In this document: piece after piece, positions 1-6,745 of the stretch | Layout of the letters: each line of letters starts with the position of its first letter | How positions within the stretch are numbered: position 1 is the stretch's first letter | Assembly: GCA_027077185.1 (NCBI GenBank) | Contig: JALTGJ010000042.1 | Coordinates: forward strand, 1-14,879 | Direction: 5' to 3' | Origin: Spirochaetales bacterium | GTDB lineage: Bacteria; Spirochaetota; Spirochaetia; B11-G9 | DNA length: 14,879 nt | The notes under the pieces: generated by a model | Databases searched by the model: none | Seen by the model: the letters and a program-made list of their open reading frames with translations, nothing else | Told to the model about the DNA's origin: nothing | Translations under genes and position numbers: made by a program

Positions 1-1
1 T

Positions 2-367
2 AAACTGAAAAATATCAAATTTGAATATAATCCTCTTAATATCGATAAAATTAATAAATGGGATAATACACTTAGATTTGAAATTGAAAAACTGCTCCAG
101 GAAATTGTAAGCAACATACTAAAACATGCAGAGGCAGAGACTGTCTATCTGAAAATGAAAATAGAAGATAATACTATATATATTGATATTGGAGATGATG
201 GCAGAGGTTTTAATTATAAAGAAAAAAAACAAACAGGATTTGGGATTAAAAGTATAATAACAAGAGCAGAAAGACTCAACGGGAAAGTAGAGATAGTTAC
301 TTCCCCGGGAAAAGGAACAGCCTATAAAATATTAATACCCAATTTAGAGGGAATAGTAAATGATTAA
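2..367 (+). CDS. Sensor histidine kinase, C-terminal ATP-binding part (5'-truncated)
   Basis: An open frame enters from the left edge and ends at the TAA at 365-367, so only about the last 121 residues are visible. They form a HATPase_c domain. The N-box is LQEIVSNILKHAEA (34-47 of the visible part), followed by the G1 motif GDDGRGF, the G2 motif TGFGIKSI and the terminal TSPGKGTAYKILIP strand. The N-box style (QEIVSNILKHA) is that of NarX/DegS-type kinases of the HisKA_3 class, which phosphorylate LuxR-type regulators. The sensor region and phospho-accepting histidine lie outside the window, so the stimulus is unknown. The gene overlaps the next start by 8 nt, which implies translational coupling to its cognate regulator. 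Confidence 0.9.
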   Translation, partial: KLKNIKFEYNPLNIDKINKWDNTLRFEIEKLLQEIVSNILKHAEAETVYLKMKIEDNTIYIDIGDDGRGFNYKEKKQTGFGIKSIITRAERLNGKVEIVTSPGKGTAYKILIPNLEGIVND

Positions 368-998
368 AATTATTATTATAGAAGATGTTGAAGAGGTTCG
401 CCAGGGATTAAAATATTTACTGAGCCTGGATCCTAATATAGAGGTTTTAAAAACATATTCCATGGCGGAACCTTTTCTGGAGTCTTTTCCCCTGTTTAAT
501 ATTCCAAATATTGTTTTAATGGATATAGGACTTCCTGGAATAAACGGTATTGAAGCAACAACTGCAATAAAGAAAAAATATCCCAAAATTGACATTCTTA
601 TGCTCACCATCTTCGAAGAAGAAGAAAAAATATTAAATGCTATCCAGGCTGGTGCAACAGGTTATGTGCTTAAAAATACAGATCCCGGTGATTTAGTCTC
701 GCAAATTAAAAGTATTTATTCCGGGGGATCACCAATAAGCCCTAATATAGCACGTAAAATTTTAACAGAATTCCGAAAAGACAGGCATTACAATGAAAGA
801 AGAAACTATAATCTGACCCCAAGAGAAAAGGAAATATTTAGAGGCATAGCAGAGGGTTTAACCTATAAAGAGATTAGCATCCATCATAATATTGCCAGTT
901 CTACTGTAAAAAAACACATACTTCATATTTATCAAAAACTGGAAGTTAATTCCAAAGTGGAATTCATTAAAAAAGTAATGGAAGAAGATCTAATTTAG
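360..998 (+). CDS. NarL/FixJ-family response regulator (REC + LuxR HTH)
   Basis: A 212-residue two-domain regulator of normal family length. The receiver domain (about 1-120) has the acidic pair E8-D9, phospho-acceptor D55 in VLMDIGLPG, T83 and K105 (GYVLKN), so all catalytic residues are present. A linker leads to a LuxR/GerE helix-turn-helix at about 151-205 (LTPREKEIF, then EGLTYKEI, then SSTVKKHILHIYQKL). It should bind DNA as a phosphorylated dimer downstream of the overlapping kinase gene. The ATG at 360 lies within the kinase stop region (8-nt overlap). The target genes cannot be inferred from the window. No clear T-tract terminator follows the stop. Confidence 0.95.
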   Translation: MIKIIIIEDVEEVRQGLKYLLSLDPNIEVLKTYSMAEPFLESFPLFNIPNIVLMDIGLPGINGIEATTAIKKKYPKIDILMLTIFEEEEKILNAIQAGATGYVLKNTDPGDLVSQIKSIYSGGSPISPNIARKILTEFRKDRHYNERRNYNLTPREKEIFRGIAEGLTYKEISIHHNIASSTVKKHILHIYQKLEVNSKVEFIKKVMEEDLI

Positions 999-1147
999 AG
1001 GCTTTTGCGACTAATAAAGGGTCCACTAAGACTGCTTAAAGAGGTCTAATCCGTGCCGTTTATTATTTTTTCAACGGAATGGTACCGAAGGGTCATTTCC
1101 AGCTATATCTTATTTACTGGTTTTGCAACCAATGGAAATGAAAAAGA
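999..1147. other. Non-coding spacer with a nested hairpin (1093-1141)
   Basis: No gene is seen between the response regulator and the toxin-antitoxin promoter. A perfect 9-bp inverted repeat, TCATTTCCA (1093-1101) and TGGAAATGA (1133-1141), encloses a second hairpin, TGGTT-TTGC-AACCA (1118-1131). A further 5-bp pair, CCGTT/AACGG, occurs at 1056-1077. No T tract follows, so an intrinsic terminator is not convincing. A small structured RNA or a protein-binding site is possible but unproven. Confidence 0.4.
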
Positions 1148-1179
1148 TTGACAAATATACGCCATTGACTTATATTTGT
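1148..1179 (+). promoter_or_regulatory. Promoter of the HigBA operon with overlapping inverted-repeat operator
   Basis: A consensus -35 TTGACA (1148-1153) is separated by exactly 17 nt from a -10 TATATT (1171-1176). A perfect 9-bp inverted repeat, ACAAATATA (1151-1159) and TATATTTGT (1171-1179), overlaps both hexamers, which is where a toxin-antitoxin repressor would bind to block RNA polymerase. The -10 ends 5 nt before the toxin ATG at 1182, so the predicted start of transcription falls at or next to that ATG. Confidence 0.75.
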
Positions 1180-1181
1180 TT

Positions 1182-1502
1182 ATGACATTTATTGAAACAC
1201 CTATTTTTACAAAACGTGTAAAAACACTACTATCTGATGAAGCATATAGACTCTTTCAGCATTCGTTGATACTCAGACCTTCATCAGGAAAAGTAATTAC
1301 AAAGGGCGGTGGTTTAAGAAAGGTTCGCTGGGGAAATAAAGATTCAGGTAAAAGAGGTAGTTTAAGAATTATCTATTTTTGCGATGTAAAAAAAGATACT
1401 ATTTATTTTCTGTTAATTTATAAGAAAAACGAGCAAGGGAATCTGACATCAAACCAGCTAAAAGTATTGAGAAATGTTATGAAGGAGTATTTAAATGAAT
1501 GA
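1182..1502 (+). CDS. higB: RelE/HigB2-type toxin (mRNA interferase)
   Basis: A 106-residue protein of the RelE-like family (Pfam RelE, PF06296) that includes Vibrio cholerae HigB2. Family hallmarks are ETPIFTKRV near the N-terminus, LSDEAYRLFQ (17-26), GGGLRKVRW (42-50), GKRGSLRIIYF (56-66) and IYKKNEQGNLT. Such toxins enter the ribosomal A site and cut mRNA; lysine and arginine residues in the GLRK and KRGS stretches are typical of the active surface. The ATG at 1182 is chosen over an upstream in-frame TTG at 1176, which lies inside the -10 box. No Shine-Dalgarno precedes it. The stop overlaps the antitoxin start by 8 nt. Toxin-before-antitoxin order is characteristic of HigBA. Confidence 0.9.
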   Translation: MTFIETPIFTKRVKTLLSDEAYRLFQHSLILRPSSGKVITKGGGLRKVRWGNKDSGKRGSLRIIYFCDVKKDTIYFLLIYKKNEQGNLTSNQLKVLRNVMKEYLNE

Positions 1503-1782
1503 TAATGATTTTAATGATCTTGTTGATAGTATTAAGCAGGCCGGCAAAATAAAAAAGAAAATTATGAAGCCTGGGCGAGTTTTCCATTTCAATCCTATTG
1601 ATATAAAAAAAATAAGAAAAGAATTACATAAATCACAAAACGAATTTGCTTTTATGATCGGAATTAGTGTTTCCACTTTACGTAATTGGGAACAGGGAAG
1701 AAGATATCCGGAAGGACCTGCAAGAGCACTTCTTCAGATTGCAGTATCAAATCCGGAAGTTTTTGAAAATGCTCTGGCCTAG
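1495..1782 (+). CDS. higA: HigA/NadS-type antitoxin, XRE-family DNA-binding protein
   Basis: A 95-residue antitoxin. The first 30 or so residues are polar and basic and form the likely toxin-binding, flexible part. Residues about 34-90 form a Cro/CI helix-turn-helix (IRKELHKSQNEFA, then ISVSTLRNWEQGRRYPEG), typical of NadS/HigA2 partners of RelE-like toxins. It should neutralise the upstream toxin and repress the operon through the inverted repeat at 1151-1179. The start has a strong AAGGAG (1482-1487), 7 nt upstream, within the toxin gene. The antitoxin is therefore translated from its own efficient site while the toxin lacks one, which favours antitoxin excess. Confidence 0.92.
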   Translation: MNDNDFNDLVDSIKQAGKIKKKIMKPGRVFHFNPIDIKKIRKELHKSQNEFAFMIGISVSTLRNWEQGRRYPEGPARALLQIAVSNPEVFENALA

Positions 1783-1798
1783 TGAGTTTCAAACTCAC
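1782..1798 (+). terminator. Possible weak terminator hairpin after the antitoxin
   Basis: A palindrome with 8-bp arms, GTGAGTTT and AAACTCAC, around a single C begins in the antitoxin stop codon. The position suits a terminator, but there is no clear T run afterwards and the stem is AT-rich. It could equally be a binding site. Confidence 0.3.
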
Positions 1799-1839
1799 AT
1801 TCAAATAACCTGCCTGGTCGCAAAAAGCATTGTAAAAAA

Positions 1840-1855
1840 TACACCAAATGGTGTA
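1840..1855. repeat. Short inverted repeat upstream of the symporter gene
   Basis: TACACCA (1840-1846), AA, TGGTGTA (1849-1855) is a perfect 7-bp inverted repeat about 110 nt upstream of the symporter start. It may be an operator. No convincing -35/-10 pair could be fixed in 1856-1955, so its relation to a promoter is unknown. Confidence 0.35.
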
Positions 1856-1967
1856 GTAAATAGTTAGATACAATAATTACCTGTTAAAATAACCTCATTT
1901 AGGTGAATAGACAAATGCTCCTTACTGTTGTCTTATAAAATTAGAATAAATATCTATGGAGGATAAA

Positions 1968-3254
1968 ATGGGTACAGAAAAGAAAAAAGGATTATTTGAC
2001 TGGTATTTTAAGTCAAATCTTCTTATTCGAATTCTAATTGGTCTGATTTTGGGAGCTATTGTTGGTATTTTTGCAGGGGAATCAATTCTATGGGTAAATC
2101 CATTGGGGAGCCTTTTTGTAAACTCCCTTAAGATGATAGTAATGCCTGTTATTGTGGCATCATTAGTAGTAGGTGCTGCCAGTATTAATCCTGCAGAACT
2201 GGGAAGAGTTGGTGTAAAAATAATTATCTTTTACATGATTACATCAGCCTTTGCAGTAGCAATGGGTCTTTTAATGGGTAATATTTTTAAACCAGGAGCA
2301 GGCTTAGCTTTGGGAAGTGCAGCAGATGCGGCTGGTAGAGTTCTTAAACAGCCTAAATTTATAGATACACTTATTGCAATTATTCCCAAAAACCCCTTTG
2401 GGGCCATTGCATCAGGTGCAGTTCTTCCTACAATATTTTTTGCAATAATATTTGGAATCGGCGTATCGTATCTTAAAGCCAGCTCTGATGAAAGACTAAA
2501 AAAATCCGGTGAAACCCTGTTTATGGTTTTTGATGCTTCTGCAGAAGTTATGTATATGATTGTTCGATGGGTACTTGAGTTTGCACCAATTGGTGTATTT
2601 GCTCTTATCTCTGTTGTTTTTGCAAAGCAGGGTCCAAAAGTTATCGGTGCACTGGGGACAGTAACCATAGCTGCATTCCTGGGATATATACTGCATGTAG
2701 TAATTATTTATGGTGGCCTTCTTCTAATTAATAAACTTAGTGTGGCAAAGTTCTTTAAGGGTGCAAAAGGCCCAATGATAACAGCTTTTGTTACAAGAAG
2801 CAGCAGTGGAACACTACCTGTTACTATGGCTGATATTGATAAGAACCTGGGTGTTTCCAGGAAAATATACTCTTTCACACTACCTTTAGGGGCAACCATA
2901 AATATGGATGGAACTGCCATCTATCAAGGTGTGTGCGCTCTATTTATTGGTTTTGCAATTGGAATGCCACTGGACTTTGCTCAGCAGATTACAGTTATTT
3001 TAACTGCTGTACTGGCTTCCATTGGAACAGCAGGAGTTCCTGGAGCAGGTGCAATAATGCTCCTTATGGTCTTGAATTCGGTAGGTCTTCCTGTTGAAGC
3101 CGGAACTCCGGTTGCTGCTGCATATGCCATGATCCTTGGAATTGACGCTATTCTGGATATGGGTAGAACAAGTGTTAATGTTACAGGTGATATGGTAGGA
3201 ACAACTCTTGTTGCAAAGAGTGAAAAAGAACTTGATATGGCTAAATGGAAATAA
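1968..3254 (+). CDS. gltP: Acidic amino acid:cation symporter (DAACS/SDF family, GltP-like)
   Basis: A 428-residue inner-membrane secondary transporter of the glutamate/aspartate transporter family (PF00375), close in layout to archaeal GltPh. Visible landmarks are the HP1 serine motif [12 protein letters not shown] (276-287), the TM7 cation-site motif NMDGT (312-316), the HP2 loop [12 protein letters not shown] (about 351-362), and TM8 [16 protein letters not shown] (393-408). Arg400 corresponds to the GltPh arginine that binds the substrate side-chain carboxylate, so L-aspartate/glutamate is favoured over C4-dicarboxylates or neutral amino acids. The start is placed at 1968, not at an in-frame ATG at 1956, because GGAGG (1958-1962) sits 5 nt before 1968. 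A strong terminator follows the stop. The symbol is by family; gltT or dctA would be alternatives. Confidence 0.93.
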   Translation: MGTEKKKGLFDWYFKSNLLIRILIGLILGAIVGIFAGESILWVNPLGSLFVNSLKMIVMPVIVASLVVGAASINPAELGRVGVKIIIFYMITSAFAVAMGLLMGNIFKPGAGLALGSAADAAGRVLKQPKFIDTLIAIIPKNPFGAIASGAVLPTIFFAIIFGIGVSYLKASSDERLKKSGETLFMVFDASAEVMYMIVRWVLEFAPIGVFALISVVFAKQGPKVIGALGTVTIAAFLGYILHVVIIYGGLLLINKLSVAKFFKGAKGPMITAFVTRSSSGTLPVTMADIDKNLGVSRKIYSFTLPLGATINMDGTAIYQGVCALFIGFAIGMPLDFAQQITVILTAVLASIGTAGVPGAGAIMLLMVLNSVGLPVEAGTPVAAAYAMILGIDAILDMGRTSVNVTGDMVGTTLVAKSEKELDMAKWK

Positions 3255-3260
3255 TAGAAT
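3232..3260 (+). promoter_or_regulatory. Predicted promoter for the PLP enzyme-racemase operon
   Basis: TTGATA (3232-3237), 17 nt, TAGAAT (3255-3260): each hexamer is one base from consensus. The site straddles the end of the symporter gene. Initiation near 3267 would put the terminator hairpin 3282-3306 inside the 5' leader of the PLP-enzyme mRNA. Confidence 0.55.
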
Positions 3261-3280
3261 ATCGCTCATAATTCTATTTT

Positions 3281-3317
3281 GGGGGAGGAGGATTAACTTC
3301 CTCCCCGTTTTTTTTTT
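3281..3317 (+). terminator. Strong intrinsic terminator, possibly an attenuator
   Basis: An 8-bp GC-rich stem, GGGGAGGA (3282-3289) with TCCTCCCC (3299-3306), is followed by G and ten Ts (3308-3317). It ends the symporter transcript. It also lies between the predicted promoter 3232-3260 and the next gene at 3337, so it may act as a conditional attenuator. An AT-rich hairpin, AATAGAAT/ATTCTATT (3253-3260/3271-3278), lies just upstream. Confidence 0.88.
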
Positions 3318-3336
3318 AAGAGGATAGAGGAAAAAG

Positions 3337-4461
3337 ATGACAAAACTTATCTGTTCAAAATGCAGGAAAGAATACTCACCATCGGATCCTGTATGGAAAT
3401 GCAGCTGTGGAGGAATTCTGGACATTGAACATACTCTGCACATTAATCCAAAAAAAATAGAAACAAAGTTTACCGGAATGTGGAGATACAGAGAAGCTAT
3501 ACCCCTGGATGATACCAGTAATATAATTAGTTTCTCAGAAGGTTTTACTCCATTATTGGAGGTTGATACGGGTTTAGGTAAACTACTTATAAAACAGGAT
3601 CATCTTTTCTCCACAGGTTCTTATAAAGACAGGGGTGCCTCTGTAATAATTAGCAAAGTTAAAGAGCTGGGAATAAAAAAAATTGTGGAAGATTCATCCG
3701 GAAATGCAGGAGCAGCTATTGCTGCATACTGCGCTAAAGCAGGTATAGAGTGTGATATCTATGTTCCGGAGAGTACTTCCAGCGGAAAACTGGCTCAGAT
3801 TGAGTTATATGGAGCTAATCTTCATAAAATACCCGGCTCCCGGGAAAACACTGCAGAAGCAGTTATGGAAGCTGCAGAAAAAAACTACTATGCCAGCCAC
3901 TCCTGGAATCCATGGTTTTTTCAGGGAACAAAAACTTTTGCCTATGAAATTTGTGAACAGCTTGGGTGGAAACCTCCGGCTATAGTAATACTGCCTGCAG
4001 GAAATGGAACACTTTTTCTGGGTGCATATACAGGTTTTAGAGAACTTAAAGAAATGGGAATTATTACAGAACTACCAGAAATGATTGCTGTTCAGAGTGC
4101 AAACTGTGCACCTTTGTATACCAGCTTTATAAACAACAGACAATTTCCAGCCACAGTCGAATCAAGACCAACTCTAGCTGAGGGCATTGCCATAGCAAAA
4201 CCAATAAGAGGAACACAAATTCTTGAGGCGGTACAAGCAACAAAGGGTAAAATTGTTTCGGTTAGTGAAGAGAATATAAAAGAGACTCTAAAAAAAGTAA
4301 TAAAAATGGGTTACTATATTGAACCCACGAGTGCTGCAGTTATAGCAGGGGCACTGGATTATCAAAAAATGAACAGTAAAAATCTTGTGGATAAAATTGT
4401 AGTTACTGTTTTTACAGGACATGGTTTAAAAAGTACTAATAAACTATTAAAATTAAATTAA
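3337..4461 (+). CDS. thrC: Threonine synthase-like PLP enzyme (fold type II)
   Basis: A 374-residue cytosolic protein. The N-terminus is a small zinc ribbon (C6-x2-C9 and C22-x-C24) as in many threonine synthases. It is followed by FSEGFTPL (66-73), the PLP-lysine motif GSYKDRGA with Lys97, the substrate/cofactor loop DSSGNAGAA, the phosphate-binding PAGNGT, and a terminal FTGHGLKS that resembles the TGHGLKD of ThrC. Threonine synthase converts O-phosphohomoserine to threonine. The SSGNAG loop departs from the usual STGNTSA, so a paralogous activity such as cysteate synthase or another beta/gamma-replacement is possible. AGAGG (3326-3330) lies 6 nt before the ATG. It is co-directional with the racemase gene 10 nt downstream, and a terminator hairpin sits in its leader. 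Confidence 0.8.
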   Translation: MTKLICSKCRKEYSPSDPVWKCSCGGILDIEHTLHINPKKIETKFTGMWRYREAIPLDDTSNIISFSEGFTPLLEVDTGLGKLLIKQDHLFSTGSYKDRGASVIISKVKELGIKKIVEDSSGNAGAAIAAYCAKAGIECDIYVPESTSSGKLAQIELYGANLHKIPGSRENTAEAVMEAAEKNYYASHSWNPWFFQGTKTFAYEICEQLGWKPPAIVILPAGNGTLFLGAYTGFRELKEMGIITELPEMIAVQSANCAPLYTSFINNRQFPATVESRPTLAEGIAIAKPIRGTQILEAVQATKGKIVSVSEENIKETLKKVIKMGYYIEPTSAAVIAGALDYQKMNSKNLVDKIVVTVFTGHGLKSTNKLLKLN

Positions 4462-4471
4462 GGATACTGAA

Positions 4472-5251
4472 GTGAAAAATGAGAAGATTATAATAATAGG
4501 GGGCGGAGTAGGTCCTGCTGCAGGTACATTACTCCACAATTATATAATCGAAAACACCCTTACTGATGGAACTGATCAGGATCATCTGGATGTTTATCAT
4601 TTTTCGAGATCTTCTGATATTCCGGATAGAACTGATTCCCTTGAAAACGGAACAACAGAACGGCCTGTACTTGGTATGTATAAAACTTTTGAAATTGCTG
4701 CTTCAGCTATTAATATTGATAATAAATATGCAGTAGGTGGAATTCCATGCAATACTTTTCATGCACCCGAAATTTTTGAAAAATTTAAAAAATTAATGAA
4801 AGAATTTGAACCTGAAATTAAAATAGTTAACATGATAGAGGAAACCGTAAAAGGAATACTTAAGAATTATCCCGAAGTTCGGAAGGTAGGTATTTTGTCT
4901 ACAACAGGAACAAGAAAGACAAAAGTCTATGCAAACCATTTTCAAAAAAATGGACTTGAAGTAATCCAGGTTCCGGAAGATATACAAGCAAAACTCCATG
5001 ATTCAATTTATAACAAGGAGTGGGGAATTAAAGCTCAAACTCCAGTCAGTACCCAGGCAAAATCAAACTTTGAAGAATATTCCCGATACTTAATTAATAA
5101 TGGAGCCGAAATAGTAATTTTGGGATGTACCGAAATTCCCCTGGCTCTTCCTTATAAAAAATACAAAAACATCCCACTTATCGACCCAATGGTTTCCCTG
5201 GCACGAGCCTTAATAAGGGAAGCAAATATTATAAAACTTAAATTGGATTAA
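4472..5251 (+). CDS. Aspartate/glutamate racemase-family protein
   Basis: A 259-residue member of the Asp/Glu/hydantoin racemase superfamily (PF01177). Both catalytic cysteines are present, Cys93 in GGIPCNTFHAP and Cys219 in VILGCTEIPLAL, in the two pseudo-symmetric halves expected for cofactor-independent, two-base racemisation. The N-terminal loop reads IGGGVGPAAGT, unlike the usual GGMGPxAT of aspartate racemase, so substrate preference is uncertain; D-aspartate or D-glutamate formation is the default guess. The start is GTG (4472), with AAGGA (4460-4464) 7 nt upstream overlapping the stop of the PLP gene, so the two are co-translated. The stop overlaps the stop of the convergent fumarase beta gene by 4 nt. 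Confidence 0.85.
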   Translation: MKNEKIIIIGGGVGPAAGTLLHNYIIENTLTDGTDQDHLDVYHFSRSSDIPDRTDSLENGTTERPVLGMYKTFEIAASAINIDNKYAVGGIPCNTFHAPEIFEKFKKLMKEFEPEIKIVNMIEETVKGILKNYPEVRKVGILSTTGTRKTKVYANHFQKNGLEVIQVPEDIQAKLHDSIYNKEWGIKAQTPVSTQAKSNFEEYSRYLINNGAEIVILGCTEIPLALPYKKYKNIPLIDPMVSLARALIREANIIKLKLD

Positions 5252-5805
5252 GATTTGTATTTTGCAACACCATCTATGTAGAGATCACCCCCATAGGAAT
5301 CATTGATTACTATTAAGGGCATATCTTTTACTTTTAGTTTTCGAAGAGCTTCAGTACCAAATTCAGGGAAAGCGATTATTTCCGATTCTACTATCGATTT
5401 GGAAATAAGTGCAGCTGCTCCGCCTGTTGCACCAAAATAAATGCCGCATTTTTCAACTATAAGTCTTTTTACATTCCCAGACCGCGGTCCCTTACCGATC
5501 ATCCCTTTCATTCCTGTTTCGAACATTTCAGGAACAAAAGTATCCATTCTATAGCTTGTAGTTGGACCTGCAGAACCAATAATTCTACCCGGAGGGGCAG
5601 GAGACGGTCCAACATAGTAAATAACAGAACCTTCTACATCGAAGGGAAGCTTATCTCCACTTTTTATCATATCCATTAGACGTGCATGAGCCATATCCCT
5701 TGCGGTATAGATTATTCCGCTTAAAAGAACCGCATCACCAATTCGAAGTGTTCGTATTAGTTCTTCTGTTAAAGGAGCCTCGATGTGTTTCACTGTTTTA
5801 TTCAT
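5248..5805 (-). CDS. Class I fumarate hydratase, beta subunit (C-terminal domain)
   Basis: A 185-residue protein matching the C-terminal Fe-S hydro-lyase domain (PF05683, FumA-C/TtdB). Recognisable parts are SGIIYTARDMAHARL, GSVIYYVGPSPAPPG, the substrate-binding GSAGPTTSYRMD, MIGKGPRSG, EFGTEALRKLKV and NDSYGGDLY. It pairs with the alpha subunit encoded directly upstream, and together they interconvert fumarate and malate. L-tartrate dehydratase is the close alternative. Its ATG follows the alpha stop with no gap, preceded by GAGGG 8 nt upstream, so equimolar coupled translation is likely. Its stop overlaps that of the racemase gene on the other strand. Confidence 0.9.
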   Translation of the reverse strand: MNKTVKHIEAPLTEELIRTLRIGDAVLLSGIIYTARDMAHARLMDMIKSGDKLPFDVEGSVIYYVGPSPAPPGRIIGSAGPTTSYRMDTFVPEMFETGMKGMIGKGPRSGNVKRLIVEKCGIYFGATGGAAALISKSIVESEIIAFPEFGTEALRKLKVKDMPLIVINDSYGGDLYIDGVAKYKS

Positions 5806-6651
5806 TTAAAGTACCCTCGTTACTACCCTGGCGGCATTACATTGAATATTTACAGCAACAGGAAATGTTGCAATATGTCTGGGAAAAACTTTAATAAAAA
5901 GATCAAGGGCAGTAACCTTCCCTCCAAGTCCCCCAGGGCCAATTCCAAGCCTGTTTACCTCTTCCAGCCATTCAGTTTCCAAAGCAGCTATTTCAGGATC
6001 ACTATTCCGTTCTCCAATTTTTCGTAAAAGCGATTTTTTGGCCAGATATGCAACATAATCAAAAGTGCCTCCTACCCCTACTCCAACAATAATTGGAGGG
6101 CAGGGGTTCCCTCCGGCCATTTGAACGGTCTCCAAAATAAATTTTAATACTCCCTTCACACCATCAGATGGTTTCATCATTTTTAACCGGCTCATATTTT
6201 CTGCTCCGCCGCCTTTAGGCATAAGAGTAATTTTAATTTTATCTCCGAAAACTAAATTTGTATGAATAATCGCAGGAGTGTTATCATTTGTATTTACAGG
6301 GTTTGTTAAAGGATCTTTTACAATGGATTTTCTTAAGAAACCTTTTGTATACCCCTCGCCTACCCCTTTATTAACTGCATCATAAATATTACCGCCTCTT
6401 AGTTTTACATCCATCCCAATTTCCAGATAAACAACAGTAAAACCTGTATCCTGACAGATGGGTATTTTTTCCTTCTCTGCAATAGACTGGTTATCAATCA
6501 GCTGCCTTAAAACAGCTTTACCAACAGGAGATTCTTCTCTATCAAGAGAGGAATTCAGCGCATTACTAAGTCCGCAGTCAGCAACAATATTTGCTTCAAT
6601 GGACATTTCTTTCACTGCCAGGGTAATTTCTTTAAGGTCAATTTGTCTCAT
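5806..6651 (-). CDS. Class I fumarate hydratase, alpha subunit (iron-sulfur domain)
   Basis: A 281-residue protein of the PF05681 family (FumA N-terminal/TtdA). The three expected [4Fe-4S] ligands are Cys66 in IPICQDTG, Cys184 in GGNPCPP and Cys271 in NIQCNAAR. The family motifs MPKGGGAENMSRLKMM and GIGPGGLGGKVTALD are intact. The labile cluster activates water for hydration of fumarate and is oxygen-sensitive, which fits an anaerobe. It is the first gene of a two-gene operon. No Shine-Dalgarno is evident. TTTACA (6681-6686 on the plus map, read on minus) lies 17 nt from a poor -10 within the palindrome 6657-6669, so the transcript leader may be very short. Fumarase is preferred over tartrate dehydratase because of the central-metabolism neighbours, but this is an inference. 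Confidence 0.9.
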   Translation of the reverse strand: MRQIDLKEITLAVKEMSIEANIVADCGLSNALNSSLDREESPVGKAVLRQLIDNQSIAEKEKIPICQDTGFTVVYLEIGMDVKLRGGNIYDAVNKGVGEGYTKGFLRKSIVKDPLTNPVNTNDNTPAIIHTNLVFGDKIKITLMPKGGGAENMSRLKMMKPSDGVKGVLKFILETVQMAGGNPCPPIIVGVGVGGTFDYVAYLAKKSLLRKIGERNSDPEIAALETEWLEEVNRLGIGPGGLGGKVTALDLFIKVFPRHIATFPVAVNIQCNAARVVTRVL

Positions 6652-6656
6652 AGACT

Positions 6657-6669
6657 AACCCTAAGGGTT
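6657..6669. promoter_or_regulatory. Palindrome in the fumarase/homocysteine divergent region
   Basis: AACCCT-A-AGGGTT is a perfect 6-bp inverted repeat 5 nt upstream of the fumarase alpha start, where the -10 region of that gene is expected. It is a candidate operator. A plus-strand T run (6668-6672) follows, but the stem is too short and too close to a start codon to favour a terminator. Confidence 0.4.
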
Positions 6670-6708
6670 TTTATATTATTTGTAAATGGACATACGCTAA
6701 ATTCCATC

Positions 6709-6737
6709 TTGCAACAAAAGACACTTAGTGCTAGCAT
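6709..6737 (+). promoter_or_regulatory. Predicted promoter of the homocysteine operon
   Basis: TTGCAA (6709-6714), 17 nt, TAGCAT (6732-6737): four of six consensus bases in each box with ideal spacing. The -10 ends 8 nt before the ATG at 6746, which implies a leader of only one or two nucleotides. No Shine-Dalgarno is present there. There is no room for a SAM or other riboswitch in this short region. Confidence 0.4.
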
Positions 6738-6745
6738 GTCCTGCA

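Noticed and set aside
1956..1967. Upstream ATG extending the symporter by four residues
   Set aside because: The Shine-Dalgarno GGAGG lies within this extension and points to the ATG at 1968.
2231..2668. 145-codon minus-strand frame inside the symporter gene
   Set aside because: It is antisense to a clearly conserved transporter gene, has no ribosome site and no recognisable domain; it is a shadow frame.
3000..3443. 147-codon minus-strand frame across the symporter end, terminator and PLP gene start
   Set aside because: It runs antisense through a strong terminator and two well-supported genes, and its composition (Ser, Cys and His rich) is not protein-like.
6652..6745. SAM riboswitch or T-box upstream of the homocysteine operon
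   Set aside because: The spacer is too short and contains no multi-stem structure or anticodon-like elements; a predicted promoter lies immediately before the ATG.
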